DNA from: Imbricaverruca yamaguchii
Lineage: Eukaryota; Arthropoda; Thecostraca; Neoverrucidae
Assembly: GCA_034440575.1 (NCBI GenBank)
Contig: JAOTOL010001339.1
Location: forward strand, 508,501-572,500
DNA: 64,000 nt
Reading direction: 5' to 3'
Shown here: piece after piece, positions 63,855 through 64,000 of the stretch
Layout of the letters: every line of letters starts with the position of its first letter
How positions within the stretch are numbered: the first letter of the stretch is position 1
Position numbers and translations under genes: made by a program
The notes under the pieces: model-generated
The model's database searches: none
What the model saw: the letters and a program-made list of their open reading frames with translations, nothing else
Told to the model about the DNA's origin: nothing

Positions 63855-64000
63855 AGTCTTTGGCTCTGAATATGCCTGTGCAAATTTCAGTCCGATTCGA
63901 CCAACGGTTTTTAGCTATACCTTCCGGCATTATTTTTAGGTCAATATCATGGATTGGTTTGACAATGGATATCTCATCAATAAGCAGAAAGGGTGGCAAA
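63855..64000 (+). repeat. Dispersed repeat, inverted partner of 41880-42028, cut by window end
   Basis: GGCTCTGAATATGCCTGTGC, AAATTTCAGTCCGATTCGAC, CAACGGTTTTTAGC, TGGTTTGACAATGGATATCT, CATCAATAAG. About 80 per cent identical to the other copy. It continues past the window. Confidence 0.75.

Overview
This is nuclear DNA of an animal, most likely an arthropod and possibly a crustacean. The pointers are intron-split genes with GT-AG splice sites, tRNA-derived SINEs, a LINE remnant, a short TTAGG (arthropod telomere-type) tract, and a kinase that resembles arthropod NUAK more than the vertebrate form. The species cannot be named from the sequence alone.

Two protein-coding genes can be supported, both on the + strand. 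(1) EXOSC4/RRP41, an RNase PH-like subunit of the RNA exosome, is complete in three exons (1396-1623, 2369-2524, 4294-4635; 241 aa). (2) A NUAK-family AMPK-related kinase is spread over eight recognised coding exons from 26422 to about 61.5 kb. It begins with a 62-base first coding exon, has a complete kinase domain over seven exons, and ends with a very long last exon that encodes a low-complexity tail. Its 5' UTR exon(s) and true 3' end are not settled. The two genes share a strand and are neighbours, but I see no functional link between them.

The rest is introns and intergenic DNA, remarkably full of repeats. More than thirty separate tandem arrays (units of about 12-79 bp) fill the 9-24 kb intergenic stretch and most NUAK introns. 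Among and inside them lie four or five tRNA-derived SINE families (several with clear target-site duplications), a decayed antisense LINE reverse transcriptase (27960-29430), two 990-bp elements with TTAA ends, a nearly perfect 210-bp hairpin element (45142-45351), and ten copies of a very short (about 55 bp) retroposon-like insertion, most with their own target-site duplications. Nearly all other open reading frames are translations of tandem repeats and were not called.

The most notable signals are: the ultra-short hairpin retroposon family; the EXOSC4 intron 1 minisatellite, whose unit contains the exon 2 splice acceptor and first codons; a SINE whose target-site duplication copied the NUAK exon 6 splice donor; the 45.2-kb hairpin with a hammerhead-ribozyme-like core; and the TTAGG island between inverted minisatellite arms.
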